A stretch of 24,181 nucleotides of DNA from JBEKEX01 sp050013615 (GTDB lineage Bacteria; Chloroflexota; Anaerolineae; Anaerolineales; Anaerolineaceae). How positions within the stretch are numbered: position 1 is the first letter of the stretch; every line of letters starts with the position of its first letter. Location: the NCBI GenBank assembly GCA_050013615.1, contig JBEKEX010000012.1, positions 1-24,181 on the forward strand, read 5' to 3'. Below, piece by piece: positions 8,588 to 15,987 of the stretch. The notes beneath the pieces were generated by a model. That model saw only the letters and a list, made by a program, of their open reading frames with translations, ran no database searches and was not told the origin of the DNA. Both the position numbers and the translations under genes were made by a program.

Positions 8588-8869
8588 ATGATCACTGTTC
8601 ATGTAGAGTATTTCAATACGTTGGCTGTTTATACTGGAAAAAAAGAGGAAGAAATATCCATTGTGAAAGGTGCCAGCTTGCGCCAGTTGATCCGCTTTCT
8701 GGCGGAGCAGCATTCACCCGCATTCCACAACGTAGCCCTGCGCGGCAACGCCCCCAGTCCCTTCTTGCGCATCCTTCACAACGGCAAGCAATTGGAGCGG
8801 CAACAGCTTGGCACTCACCTGATCGATGGCGATGAAGTCAAGTTGTTCCCGATGATCGTAGGCAACTAG
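8588..8869 (+). CDS. MoaD/ThiS-like ubiquitin-fold small protein lacking the C-terminal Gly-Gly
   Basis: Protein of 93 residues with a beta-grasp (ubiquitin-like) pattern: VEYFNTLAVYTG at the start, LRQLIRFL helix near 31-38, RILHNGKQL near 61-69, and LIDGDEVKLFPMI near 78-90. MoaD and ThiS normally end in Gly-Gly, the thiocarboxylation site; this one ends VGN. It therefore cannot act as a standard sulfur carrier unless processed or unless Gly-Asn is tolerated. The ATG at 8588 is preceded by AAGGA at good spacing. Position between hydantoinase and SsnA-like genes, upstream of a molybdopterin enzyme, suggests a pathway-specific role such as cofactor insertion or scaffolding (inference). Confidence 0.8.
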   Translation: MITVHVEYFNTLAVYTGKKEEEISIVKGASLRQLIRFLAEQHSPAFHNVALRGNAPSPFLRILHNGKQLERQQLGTHLIDGDEVKLFPMIVGN

Positions 8870-8901
8870 ACCATTTTCGACACATTGCACAGGAGAATCT
8901 C

Positions 8902-10227
8902 ATGCCAGGTATCCTCATCCTTCCAGAATGGCTGATCGCCAACACCGATGAACCCCCACGCAAAGCAAACGGGGTGCGCATTTCCGGTGACGTGATCACC
9001 GACGTGGCACCCAACGTCGAATTGATCAGCCGTTTCCCCAACGATGAGCATTGGGAGGCACCCGGCCAGGTGCTCTCGCCCGGTTTCGTCAACACCCACA
9101 CCCATCTTTACGGCGTCCTGTCGCACGGTATCCCGCTCTCCAAAGCGCCGGACGGGTTCTGGCCATTCCTGAAGGATTTCTGGTGGCCGATGGTCGAAGA
9201 TGGCGTGGATCACGAGATGCTGCGCGCCGCCGTCGAGTGGCAATGCCAGCTGATGATCCGAAGCGGCATCAGCAGCTTCTACGATTGCCTGGAAGCGCCC
9301 CATTCACTGCCCGGTAACCTGGAAGTTGAAGCGGAGATCGTGGAAAAGTATGGCCAGCGCGCCATCCTTTCTTTCGAAGCCACCGAACGGGTGAACAAAG
9401 AGAACGGCGAGCTGGGGTTGCAGGAAAACGCACAGTTCATCGATCGCTGCCGCCAGCGCGGCGGGCTGGTCTCAGGCATGATGTGCTATCACACCACATT
9501 CACCTGCTCGGCGGATTTCATCCGGCGAGCCTTCAACCTGGCGCGTGAACGCGGCACATTGGTGCATGCCCATTGCTCGGAAGGCACTTACGAGCCTGAA
9601 CAAGCCCTCAAGAATTTCGGCATGCGGCCCATCGCTTACTACGATCACCTGGGCGTGCTGGGACCCAACATGCTCCTGTCGCAATGCGTCCAGATCGACT
9701 CCAAAGAAATTGATCTCATCGCCGCTCGCGGCGCCCACGTCTCGCACATGCCGCTCTCCAACTGCGAGGTTGGCGCCGGCATCGCCCCCATCCCACAGCT
9801 CGCCGCAGCCGGTGTGACCATGGGGCTGGGCAGCGACAGTTACATCGACAACTTCTTCGAGGTCATGCGCGGCGCATTCCTGATCCACAAGGCCAACCAA
9901 TGCGACCCGCGCAAGATGCCCGCCCGTCTTGTCTGGCACATGGCTACCGAAGGCGGCGCCAAGGCGCTCAACCTGCAAAACGTCGGCCGCATCCAACCCG
10001 GCTGGCAAGCCGATCTGCAATTGATCGATGCGGGCGTCCCCACACCGGCAGGCGATTGGAACCTGTTCGATCAATTGATCCTGTACCGCAACCCGGAGCA
10101 CGTGCGCATGGTGATGACCGCCGGCAAACCGCTTCTCAAAGAAGGCCGCCTGGTGGTTGGTGATGAGCAAAGTGCATGCCAAGCCCTCAATGCACAGGCT
10201 GCCCGTCTGTGGAAAAAGGCCATGTAA
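8902..10227 (+). CDS. SsnA-like amidohydrolase (TRZ/ATZ family) with altered active site
   Basis: Cytosolic amidohydrolase of 441 residues, related to the SsnA proteins of purine-catabolic clusters. Similarity includes the C-terminal PTPAGDWNLFDQLI region, the MVMTAGKPLLKEGR strand and a final ARLWKKA helix. Metal-site residues present: H66-x-H68 (NTHTHLY), H224-x2-E227 and D312 (GLGSDS). The His that normally starts the HCV/HGL motif and supports catalysis is Gln261 (LLSQCVQI). The start at 8902 has AGGAG at a 7-base distance. It sits 32 bp after the MoaD-like gene and 60 bp before the LLM gene. It may hydrolyse an unusual ring or be a non-deaminating relative; the reaction is unknown even for many SsnA family members. 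Confidence 0.87.
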   Translation: MPGILILPEWLIANTDEPPRKANGVRISGDVITDVAPNVELISRFPNDEHWEAPGQVLSPGFVNTHTHLYGVLSHGIPLSKAPDGFWPFLKDFWWPMVEDGVDHEMLRAAVEWQCQLMIRSGISSFYDCLEAPHSLPGNLEVEAEIVEKYGQRAILSFEATERVNKENGELGLQENAQFIDRCRQRGGLVSGMMCYHTTFTCSADFIRRAFNLARERGTLVHAHCSEGTYEPEQALKNFGMRPIAYYDHLGVLGPNMLLSQCVQIDSKEIDLIAARGAHVSHMPLSNCEVGAGIAPIPQLAAAGVTMGLGSDSYIDNFFEVMRGAFLIHKANQCDPRKMPARLVWHMATEGGAKALNLQNVGRIQPGWQADLQLIDAGVPTPAGDWNLFDQLILYRNPEHVRMVMTAGKPLLKEGRLVVGDEQSACQALNAQAARLWKKAM

Positions 10228-10287
10228 ATCATTCGACTTCCATACCGGAAATCGTGATCAATAATTTATCCATCCGAGGTGTCCATT

Positions 10288-11307
10288 ATGTCTCAACGTT
10301 TCGCTCTATACCTGCAAGATAAACACGATATGCATTATGAGTTGGAAATGACCCGCTACGCCGAAGATCATGGCTTCAGCGAGATCTGGCAGGCCGACAC
10401 GCGTCTGGCGCGCGATTGCATCGTGATGATGAGTGCTTTCCTATCCAACACCAAAAGGCTGCGCTTCGGTTCCGGCGTTCTGCCCATTTGGACGCGCAAC
10501 CCTGCCGTCATTGCCTCAACCTGGAGCACCATGTGGGAGCTGGGCGGTAAAGTGGATGGCCGCGGCCGGGCCATGTTGGGCCTGGGCGCCTGGTGGGAAC
10601 CCATCGCCGGACGGGTCGGCATCAAGCGTGAAAAACCATTGCAGGCCATGCGCGAATACGTCGAATCGATCCGCCAGTTATTCACCATGCAGGAAGTCAC
10701 CTACCAGGGCGACTTCGTCCACCTCGACCGCATCCGCCTGGACGTAGCCTATGGCGATTTGTCGCCGCGCGACGTACCCATTTACATCGGTGCCACCGGC
10801 GACAAGATGCTGGAGCTGGCCGGTGAAATTTGCGACGGCGTGGTGCTCAACTACGTGGTCTCAGCCGATTACATCAAGCGCGCCATCGCCCTGGTGGAAA
10901 CCGGCGCCAAGAAGGCAGGCAAGACTATCGCCGACGTGGACCGCCCCGAACTGTTGGTATGCTGCCTTTCCGACGAGAACCCCGATGCCGCCATGGCCGA
11001 GGGCAAGAAGCTGGTGGCTTATTACCTGGCTACCGAGCCGCACATCATGAAAGCCAGCGGCGTCAGCGATGAGCTGCTGGAAAAAGTGCACGCCATCCTC
11101 TCCTGGCCCGCTACCGAAGCGGACTACATCCGCGCCAGCAAAGTGATCCCAGACGAAGTGGTGCGCGGGCTGATGGCCGTGGGCACTTCGGCGGAATGCC
11201 GCGCCAAGGTGCGTGAATACATCGATGCCGGCGTCACCTGTCCCATCCTGTTCCCGATGATGAAGGATATCAAATCCGTAGTAGATGCGTTTGCCGACGG
11301 GTGTTGA
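10288..11307 (+). CDS. LLM-class flavin/F420-dependent oxidoreductase
   Basis: Luciferase-like TIM-barrel oxidoreductase of 339 residues. It shows the family signatures GSGVLPIWTRNPAV (about 61-74), GRGRAMLGLGAWWEP (91-105) and GATGDKMLELAGEICDG (168-184). The last one resembles F420-dependent methylene-tetrahydromethanopterin-reductase-like proteins more than FMNH2 monooxygenases such as RutA. It probably reduces or oxidises a C=N or C=C bond in the ring substrate using F420 or FMN; cofactor choice cannot be settled here. The start ATG at 10288 follows GAGGTG at proper spacing; the GTG at 10279 lies inside that Shine-Dalgarno and was rejected. It is co-directional between SsnA-like and Mo-hydroxylase genes. 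A member of this family is not a standard part of hyuA/ssnA/xdhD clusters. Confidence 0.88.
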   Translation: MSQRFALYLQDKHDMHYELEMTRYAEDHGFSEIWQADTRLARDCIVMMSAFLSNTKRLRFGSGVLPIWTRNPAVIASTWSTMWELGGKVDGRGRAMLGLGAWWEPIAGRVGIKREKPLQAMREYVESIRQLFTMQEVTYQGDFVHLDRIRLDVAYGDLSPRDVPIYIGATGDKMLELAGEICDGVVLNYVVSADYIKRAIALVETGAKKAGKTIADVDRPELLVCCLSDENPDAAMAEGKKLVAYYLATEPHIMKASGVSDELLEKVHAILSWPATEADYIRASKVIPDEVVRGLMAVGTSAECRAKVREYIDAGVTCPILFPMMKDIKSVVDAFADGC

Positions 11308-11334
11308 CGCCCGTTTGTAATCGAAAGAGGTTCT

Positions 11335-12189
11335 ATGCCAAAACAATTGCGGGAATACTACCGCCCTGCCGATTGGGAAACCGCTCAAGAGATTTTAGCG
11401 CGCCGGGACCTGCGCGCCGCGCCGTTGTTCTGCCCAACCCGCCCCCTGGCGCCTGAAGACTGGCCCATGGAAGCCGGTGTCGACCTCAGCCGCTTAGGGT
11501 TGGATACCATCAAGGAAGAAGATGGGGGCATTAAACTGGGCGTGCTGGCTTCACTCCAATCCATCGTCGAATCCGACCTGCTCAGGTGTCATTTCCACGC
11601 CCTGCTCAACCAATGTGCTCACTTTGCCGGCGAGCTGGGCATGCGCAACCGGGCCAATGTTGGCGGGCTGCTGATCGATCAATCAGGTCCCAGCGAAATG
11701 GTACTAGCATTGCTGGTTCTGGAAGCCGTGGTTATGGTGCGCACACGCTCCGGCGCGTTGCGGCCTGCCGCACTATCCGAGTTCATTGGCAGCAAGACCA
11801 AATTGGCTCCCGGCGAAGTGGCTTGTGAAGTCCGCACACCCACAGGCAGTGAAGCTGCCCATGGCGAGTCCCTGATGCGGGTGGCGCGCACGCCGCGTGA
11901 TCAGGCCACCGTCGCCATCGTGGCCCGGGTGGAAGTGGAAGATCACACAGCCAAGACCGTTCACGTGGCAATCTCAGGTGCTTCTCCCCTGCCGGAGCGG
12001 ATGGAACCGATTGAAAAATTGCTCACCGGCAAGTCTTTGAGCCCTGAGCTGTTGGAAAATGCTGCCGCAAATGCCCAATCCTGGGCACACCCGGCGGGAG
12101 ATTTCCGCGGCAGCGCCGAATACCGCGCCGCCATGGCGGGCACGCTGCTCCGCCGGGCACTGTTAGCCGCCTGGAAGCAAGCTGATTGA
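11335..12189 (+). CDS. FAD-subunit-like protein of molybdenum hydroxylase (CoxM/YgfM-type)
   Basis: Protein of 284 residues with the layout of the medium subunit of xanthine dehydrogenase / CO dehydrogenase: FAD_binding_5 region (1-165) and CO_deh_flav_C region (about 170-280, including ARTPRDQATVAIVARVE and a final LLRRALLAAW helix). In the family this subunit carries FAD and passes electrons from the Fe-S clusters to NAD or a quinone. The usual pyrophosphate-binding AGGT/S loop is replaced by CPTRPLAP (33-40), and the second loop, normally TIGGN, reads NVGGL (108-112). FAD binding may therefore be weakened or lost. AGAGG precedes the ATG. The gene ends 37 bp before the fused Mo subunit gene, its expected partner. 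Confidence 0.88.
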   Translation: MPKQLREYYRPADWETAQEILARRDLRAAPLFCPTRPLAPEDWPMEAGVDLSRLGLDTIKEEDGGIKLGVLASLQSIVESDLLRCHFHALLNQCAHFAGELGMRNRANVGGLLIDQSGPSEMVLALLVLEAVVMVRTRSGALRPAALSEFIGSKTKLAPGEVACEVRTPTGSEAAHGESLMRVARTPRDQATVAIVARVEVEDHTAKTVHVAISGASPLPERMEPIEKLLTGKSLSPELLENAAANAQSWAHPAGDFRGSAEYRAAMAGTLLRRALLAAWKQAD

Positions 12190-12203
12190 AGGGAAGTAGA
12201 TCG

Positions 12204-12230
12204 ATGGAACTGGAGATCATGCGCCTATGA
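12204..12230 (+). other. Possible 8-codon leader ORF coupled to the Mo-hydroxylase start
   Basis: ATG at 12204 opens an 8-residue frame (MELEIMRL) that stops at TGA 12228-12230, overlapping the ATG of the next gene (12227) as ATGA. AGGGAAG lies upstream at 12190-12195. This could deliver ribosomes to the weakly spaced start of the large gene, or be chance. Only the overlap and the upstream purine-rich stretch support it. Confidence 0.3.
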
Positions 12231-15151
12231 ACATCTCGATCGAATTGAACGGCCAAAAAACCGAATTCAGCATTAAAGAAAATGAATCCCTGCTGGATTT
12301 GCTGCGTAGATCCAACATCATCAGCGTCAAGCGCGGCTGCGAGACCGGCGAATGCGGCGCCTGTTCCGTGCTGCTGGATGGAAGACTGGTGCCGAGCTGT
12401 ATCACCATGGCTGCCCAGGCCGACGGACACAGCGTCCTCACCGTCGAAGGGCTTTCCGAACGCGGCGAACTGCACCCCATCCAGGCCGCGTTCATCGAGA
12501 CCGGCGCCATCCAATGCGGCTATTGCACACCGGGTAAGATCCTGGCCACCAAAGCGCTACTGGACAAAAATAAATATCCGACCCTCGAAGAAGGCCGCGA
12601 GGCTCTCAGTTCGTGCTTGTGCCGCTGTACCGGATACGTGAAGCCCCTGGAAGCCGTGATGCGTGCCGCCGCTTTTCTGCGGGGTGAAGCGGTGCCGCCG
12701 TTGAACGCCAGCCACCCCATACCCACAGAAGAGGTTTTCTCGCTATTCACCAACCAATCCTATCAGGTGCCAACAGCACAAATCGGTGGCACAAGTGCAA
12801 CTACGACCGACGTCCAAGTGGCTCCCCCGGTGGAAACCAGACCTGCCACCCACGTGGTGGGCGCACCAGAAAAGAAGCTTGATGCGCTGCGGCTGGCCAA
12901 AGGCCGATCCTCGTTCACCGACGATTTCACGCTGCCCGGCATGCTCTACGCTGCCATGCTGACCAGTCCCTACCCGCACGCCCGCATCCACGATATCGAT
13001 GCTACCAAGGCGCGTGCCCTGCCCGGCGTGCGCGCTGTGCTCACTTACAAGGATATTCCGCGCGTGATCTTTGCCCCCGGCTGCCAGTCGTACCCCAACC
13101 CCAAGCCTTACGACCAGGTGAGCCTGGACAATAAAGTTCGCCATATCGGTGATAAGGTAGCCGTGGTGGCCGCCGAGACACTGGAGATTGCCCGCCAGGC
13201 GCTCAAGCTGATCAAAGTGGACTACGAGCCACTACCGGCGGTGTTTGATGCTGAAGAGGCATTGAAAGATGGTGCACCGGTCATCCACGACGAGCCGGAC
13301 GCCATCGGCATCAAGGATGCTAGCCACAACCTGGTGACCACCATCCAGGCCAACGTGGGCGACGTGGACAAGGCGCTGAAGGAATCCGACTACACCTTCG
13401 AGCGCACCTATGTGCTCCAGCAGGTGCAGCAGACGCCGATCGAACCGCACGTCACCATCACCTATTGGGACGAAGACGATCGTCTGATCATCCGCACCGC
13501 CAACCAAGCGCCCTCTCACATGCGGCGCATTATGTCCCATATCGTCGGCCTGCCGGTCAACCGCATCCGGGTGATCAAACCCCGCATGGGCGGCGGCTTC
13601 GGCGGCAAGATGGACATCATCACCGAAGACCTGGCAGCCCTTTTAACCATCGCCACCGGACGGCCGGTGCGGCTGGAATTCACCCGTGAGCAGGAATTCA
13701 CTACCACCCGTTCCCGTCACCCGGCCAAGATCACCTATCGCGCCGGCGTGAACAAGGATGGCAGGCTCACCGCCCTGGACATGACCGTGGTCGAAAATAC
13801 CGGCGCCTACGGCGTGCAGGGCCAGACCGTTTGCAACTTGATCGGCGCCCGTGGCCTTTCCACCTATCGTTGTCCCAACCTACGTTTCGATTCGAAGATC
13901 GTCTACACCAACCGTCCCGTCCCCAGCGCGTTCCGCGGCTTCGGCGGCCCGCAGGGCCAGTTTGCCATGGAAAGCATGATGGACGAGATGGCCGCTGCAC
14001 TGGGCTTCGACCCAGTGGAATTCCGCATGAAGAACGCCGTCCGCGCCGGCGACGATATCCCCATTATGTCCCTATTAGGCGAAGGCGGCCTGGTGGCCCA
14101 GACCGTACACAGCAGCGCCCTGCCCCAATGTGTGGAACAAGCTGCCAAGGCGATCGATTGGGGGCGGCGCAAAGACCCGTCCTGGAAGATCGATCCGTTG
14201 CGCCCCAACATCCGCCGCGGCCTGGGCATGTGCATCCTGATGCACGGAACCTCCATCCCGGGGCTGCAAATGGGCGGCGCCATCCTCAAGATGAACGACG
14301 ACGGCAGCTTCAACCTGCTGGTCGGGGCAGCTGACCTGGGCACCGGCTCGGATACGGTATTGGGGCAAATCGCCGCTGAAACGCTGGGCATTCCCCTCTC
14401 CAAAATGATCGTCTATTCCTCCGACACCGACATCACCCCCTTCGATGTGGGCGCCTATGCATCCACCACCACCTACATCGCCGGCAATGCCGTCAAGAAA
14501 ACCGCCGAGGAAGTGCGTAAACAGCTCTTCGAGCGCGCCGCGCTGATGCTCAAGACCAACACCGAAGGCATGGTGGCCAGGGATGAACGCGTCTTTGCCG
14601 CCGATGGGCGCAGCGTTTCGCTGACCGAGATCGCCATCCACAGTCTGCACATGGCCGACCAGAAACAGATCATGGCCGCCGATTCGCAAATGTCGAACAT
14701 CGCCCCGCCCAGCTTTGGCGCAGAGTTCGCCGAGGTGGAAGTGGACGTCGAGACCGGTGAAGTGCGGGCCAAGAAGCTCGTGATGGCCGTGGATTGCGGG
14801 ACGGTCATCAACCCGCAGACTGCTGTGGGCCAGATGGAAGGCGGCCAGACCCAGGCCCTGGGGTATGCGTTAAGTGAGGAAATGGCTTACGATGACAATG
14901 GCAAACTATTGACCACTCGCTTCGGCGATTACCACATCTTCCAGGCGGATGAAATGCCTGAGATGGTATCGTTGTTAGTGCCTTCCTACGAAGAGGCCGG
15001 GCCCTATGGAGCAAAGGGGCTGGGCGAGATCGTCACCGAGGGCGTGGCGCCGGCCATCGCCGACGCCGTCTTCGACGCCGTGGGGGTGCGCATCCGCGAC
15101 CTGCCCATCTTGCCTGAAAAAGTATGGCGAGAACTGCAGAAAAAGCAATAA
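12227..15151 (+). CDS. Fused [2Fe-2S] / molybdopterin-cytosine-dinucleotide-type hydroxylase (XdhD-like)
   Basis: Molybdenum hydroxylase of 974 residues with the small Fe-S and large Mo subunits joined, as in E. coli XdhD. Residues 1-80: plant-type [2Fe-2S] ligands C38, C43, C46, C58. Residues 85-155: second [2Fe-2S] ligands C97, C100, C132, C134. A Thr/Pro-rich linker follows (about 160-215), then the Mo domain from about 216. The Mo domain shows MGGGFGGK (454-461), AFRGFGGPQ with R570 and F572, and the catalytic Glu934 in GAKGLGE (928-934). The position after GGGFGGK that is a purine-recognising Glu in xanthine oxidoreductases is Met462. It likely hydroxylates a carbon next to ring nitrogen; which heterocycle is unknown. 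It is the last gene of the rightward operon, followed by a hairpin. Confidence 0.93.
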   Translation: MNISIELNGQKTEFSIKENESLLDLLRRSNIISVKRGCETGECGACSVLLDGRLVPSCITMAAQADGHSVLTVEGLSERGELHPIQAAFIETGAIQCGYCTPGKILATKALLDKNKYPTLEEGREALSSCLCRCTGYVKPLEAVMRAAAFLRGEAVPPLNASHPIPTEEVFSLFTNQSYQVPTAQIGGTSATTTDVQVAPPVETRPATHVVGAPEKKLDALRLAKGRSSFTDDFTLPGMLYAAMLTSPYPHARIHDIDATKARALPGVRAVLTYKDIPRVIFAPGCQSYPNPKPYDQVSLDNKVRHIGDKVAVVAAETLEIARQALKLIKVDYEPLPAVFDAEEALKDGAPVIHDEPDAIGIKDASHNLVTTIQANVGDVDKALKESDYTFERTYVLQQVQQTPIEPHVTITYWDEDDRLIIRTANQAPSHMRRIMSHIVGLPVNRIRVIKPRMGGGFGGKMDIITEDLAALLTIATGRPVRLEFTREQEFTTTRSRHPAKITYRAGVNKDGRLTALDMTVVENTGAYGVQGQTVCNLIGARGLSTYRCPNLRFDSKIVYTNRPVPSAFRGFGGPQGQFAMESMMDEMAAALGFDPVEFRMKNAVRAGDDIPIMSLLGEGGLVAQTVHSSALPQCVEQAAKAIDWGRRKDPSWKIDPLRPNIRRGLGMCILMHGTSIPGLQMGGAILKMNDDGSFNLLVGAADLGTGSDTVLGQIAAETLGIPLSKMIVYSSDTDITPFDVGAYASTTTYIAGNAVKKTAEEVRKQLFERAALMLKTNTEGMVARDERVFAADGRSVSLTEIAIHSLHMADQKQIMAADSQMSNIAPPSFGAEFAEVEVDVETGEVRAKKLVMAVDCGTVINPQTAVGQMEGGQTQALGYALSEEMAYDDNGKLLTTRFGDYHIFQADEMPEMVSLLVPSYEEAGPYGAKGLGEIVTEGVAPAIADAVFDAVGVRIRDLPILPEKVWRELQKKQ

Positions 15152-15183
15152 CTTTTCTGTTGAATAAGAAAGCATATACCGAT

Positions 15184-15223
15184 AACGAAAAGGGCTGCCT
15201 TTTTCAAGACAGCCCTTCATCAT
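15184..15223. terminator. Hairpin copy 1 after the Mo-hydroxylase operon
   Basis: AAGGGCTG (15190-15197) pairs with CAGCCCTT (15210-15217) around a 12-nt loop, 33 bp after the Mo-hydroxylase stop. The U-tract is better on the minus strand (stem followed by TTTTCGTT) than on the plus strand. It is a near-perfect direct copy (39 of 40 bases) of 15390-15429. Confidence 0.6.
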
Positions 15224-15241
15224 AAATATGATAATAAATTG

Positions 15242-15376
15242 TGTCATTGCGAGTCGAGCGCACTGCCTGCCCCCGGCTGAGGGGGTGCTCGTTGACCTCT
15301 TACGAGGCAGGGCAATCTTCTAACCTATTTGGAGATCGCCACGCCCTGGTAAACTGCGCCAGGGCTCGCGATGACA
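15242..15376. repeat. Palindromic interspersed repeat (TCATTGCGAG type)
   Basis: The element has terminal inverted repeats TGTCATTGCGAG (15242-15253) and CTCGCGATGACA (15365-15376), 11 of 12 bases complementary. Internal GCAATCTTC and GGAGATCGCCACG stretches resemble the middle of a repeat family widespread in bacterial genomes that begins and ends with TGTCATTGCGAG / CTCGCAATGACA. No ORF inside. Likely a non-autonomous mobile or REP-like element lying between the two hairpin copies. Confidence 0.6.
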
Positions 15377-15389
15377 ATAACGGGATTAA

Positions 15390-15429
15390 AACGAAAAGGG
15401 CTGCCTTTTTCAAGACAGCCCTTTATCAT
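15390..15429 (-). terminator. Rho-independent terminator of the rplU-rpmA-rpmE operon (hairpin copy 2)
   Basis: Same 8-bp stem as copy 1 (AAGGGCTG with CAGCCCTT), located 22 bp past the rpmE stop. On the minus strand the stem is followed by TTTTCGTTTT, a good U-tract. Between convergent operons it may also stop plus-strand transcription. Confidence 0.75.
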
Positions 15430-15445
15430 TCGTATCTGAAACCTG

Positions 15446-15922
15446 CTAGACAGAAATCTCTTCTGCTGCAGCAGGCAATTCGTAACCCAATTGGCGCAGC
15501 TTCTTCTTCAAATCGATCAAGGATTTACGGCCAAAGCCGTCCACGGCGAGCAAGGCATTTTCGCCCTCCGCCAATTTATCCAGCACCTGCCCGACCTTGT
15601 CGATGCCGGCCTTGGAAAGGGCTTCCACGGCACGCGTGCCCAAGCCCAGGTCAGAGACCAGGCGATCCACCGAGGTGCGTGAATCTTCGCGGGTCTTCTT
15701 CTGGTCGACGTAATTCTTGCGGGCCTGCAGTTTCTTATAGAAGCGGTCCACCTGGCCTTCGATATCGATCAGGCGCTGCTGTTGTCCCGTGAAGAACGGG
15801 TGACACTTCGAGCAGACTTCGGTGTGGATCTCTTTCTTGGTCGAACCGGTCGTCCAGGTATTGCCGCAGGCGCAAACCACCTTGGCATCCGTGTAATATG
15901 TAGGGTGAATGCCCTCTTTCAT
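15446..15922 (-). CDS. rpmE: Ribosomal protein L31 with C-terminal RNA-polymerase-alpha-CTD-like domain
   Basis: Large-subunit ribosomal protein. Residues 1-70 are a zinc-type L31 with four cysteines C17, C19, C37, C40 and the CSKCHPFFTGQQ signature. A charged linker (70-88) leads to a helix-hairpin-helix domain (about 88-150) that strongly resembles the C-terminal domain of RNA polymerase alpha, including VDGFGRKSLIDLKKKL. Compared with E. coli alpha, DNA-contact residues R265, G296, K298, S299 correspond to R97, G131, K133, S134, while N268 and N294 are E100 and G129. Standard L31 is about 70-85 residues, so at 158 it is twice the usual size. Start: of two tandem ATGs (15925, 15922) the second has better distance to AGAGAGG. 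It lies 65 bp after rpmA. Confidence 0.9.
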   Translation of the reverse strand: MKEGIHPTYYTDAKVVCACGNTWTTGSTKKEIHTEVCSKCHPFFTGQQQRLIDIEGQVDRFYKKLQARKNYVDQKKTREDSRTSVDRLVSDLGLGTRAVEALSKAGIDKVGQVLDKLAEGENALLAVDGFGRKSLIDLKKKLRQLGYELPAAAEEISV

Positions 15923-15987
15923 CATAGCCTCTCTTTTCAGCTTCCGTTTACCGGTTCGACCCGGCGACGGTGCTGAAGAATGGTCGA

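Noticed and set aside
10288..11307. Assignment of the LLM protein as RutA pyrimidine monooxygenase
   Set aside because: The GATGDKMLELAGEI and LGLG motifs resemble F420-dependent reductase-like members, and no other rut genes are present.
13903..14689. Long antisense ORFs (up to about 200 codons) inside the Mo-hydroxylase gene
   Set aside because: They are high-GC shadows of the strongly conserved coding frame and show no family motifs.
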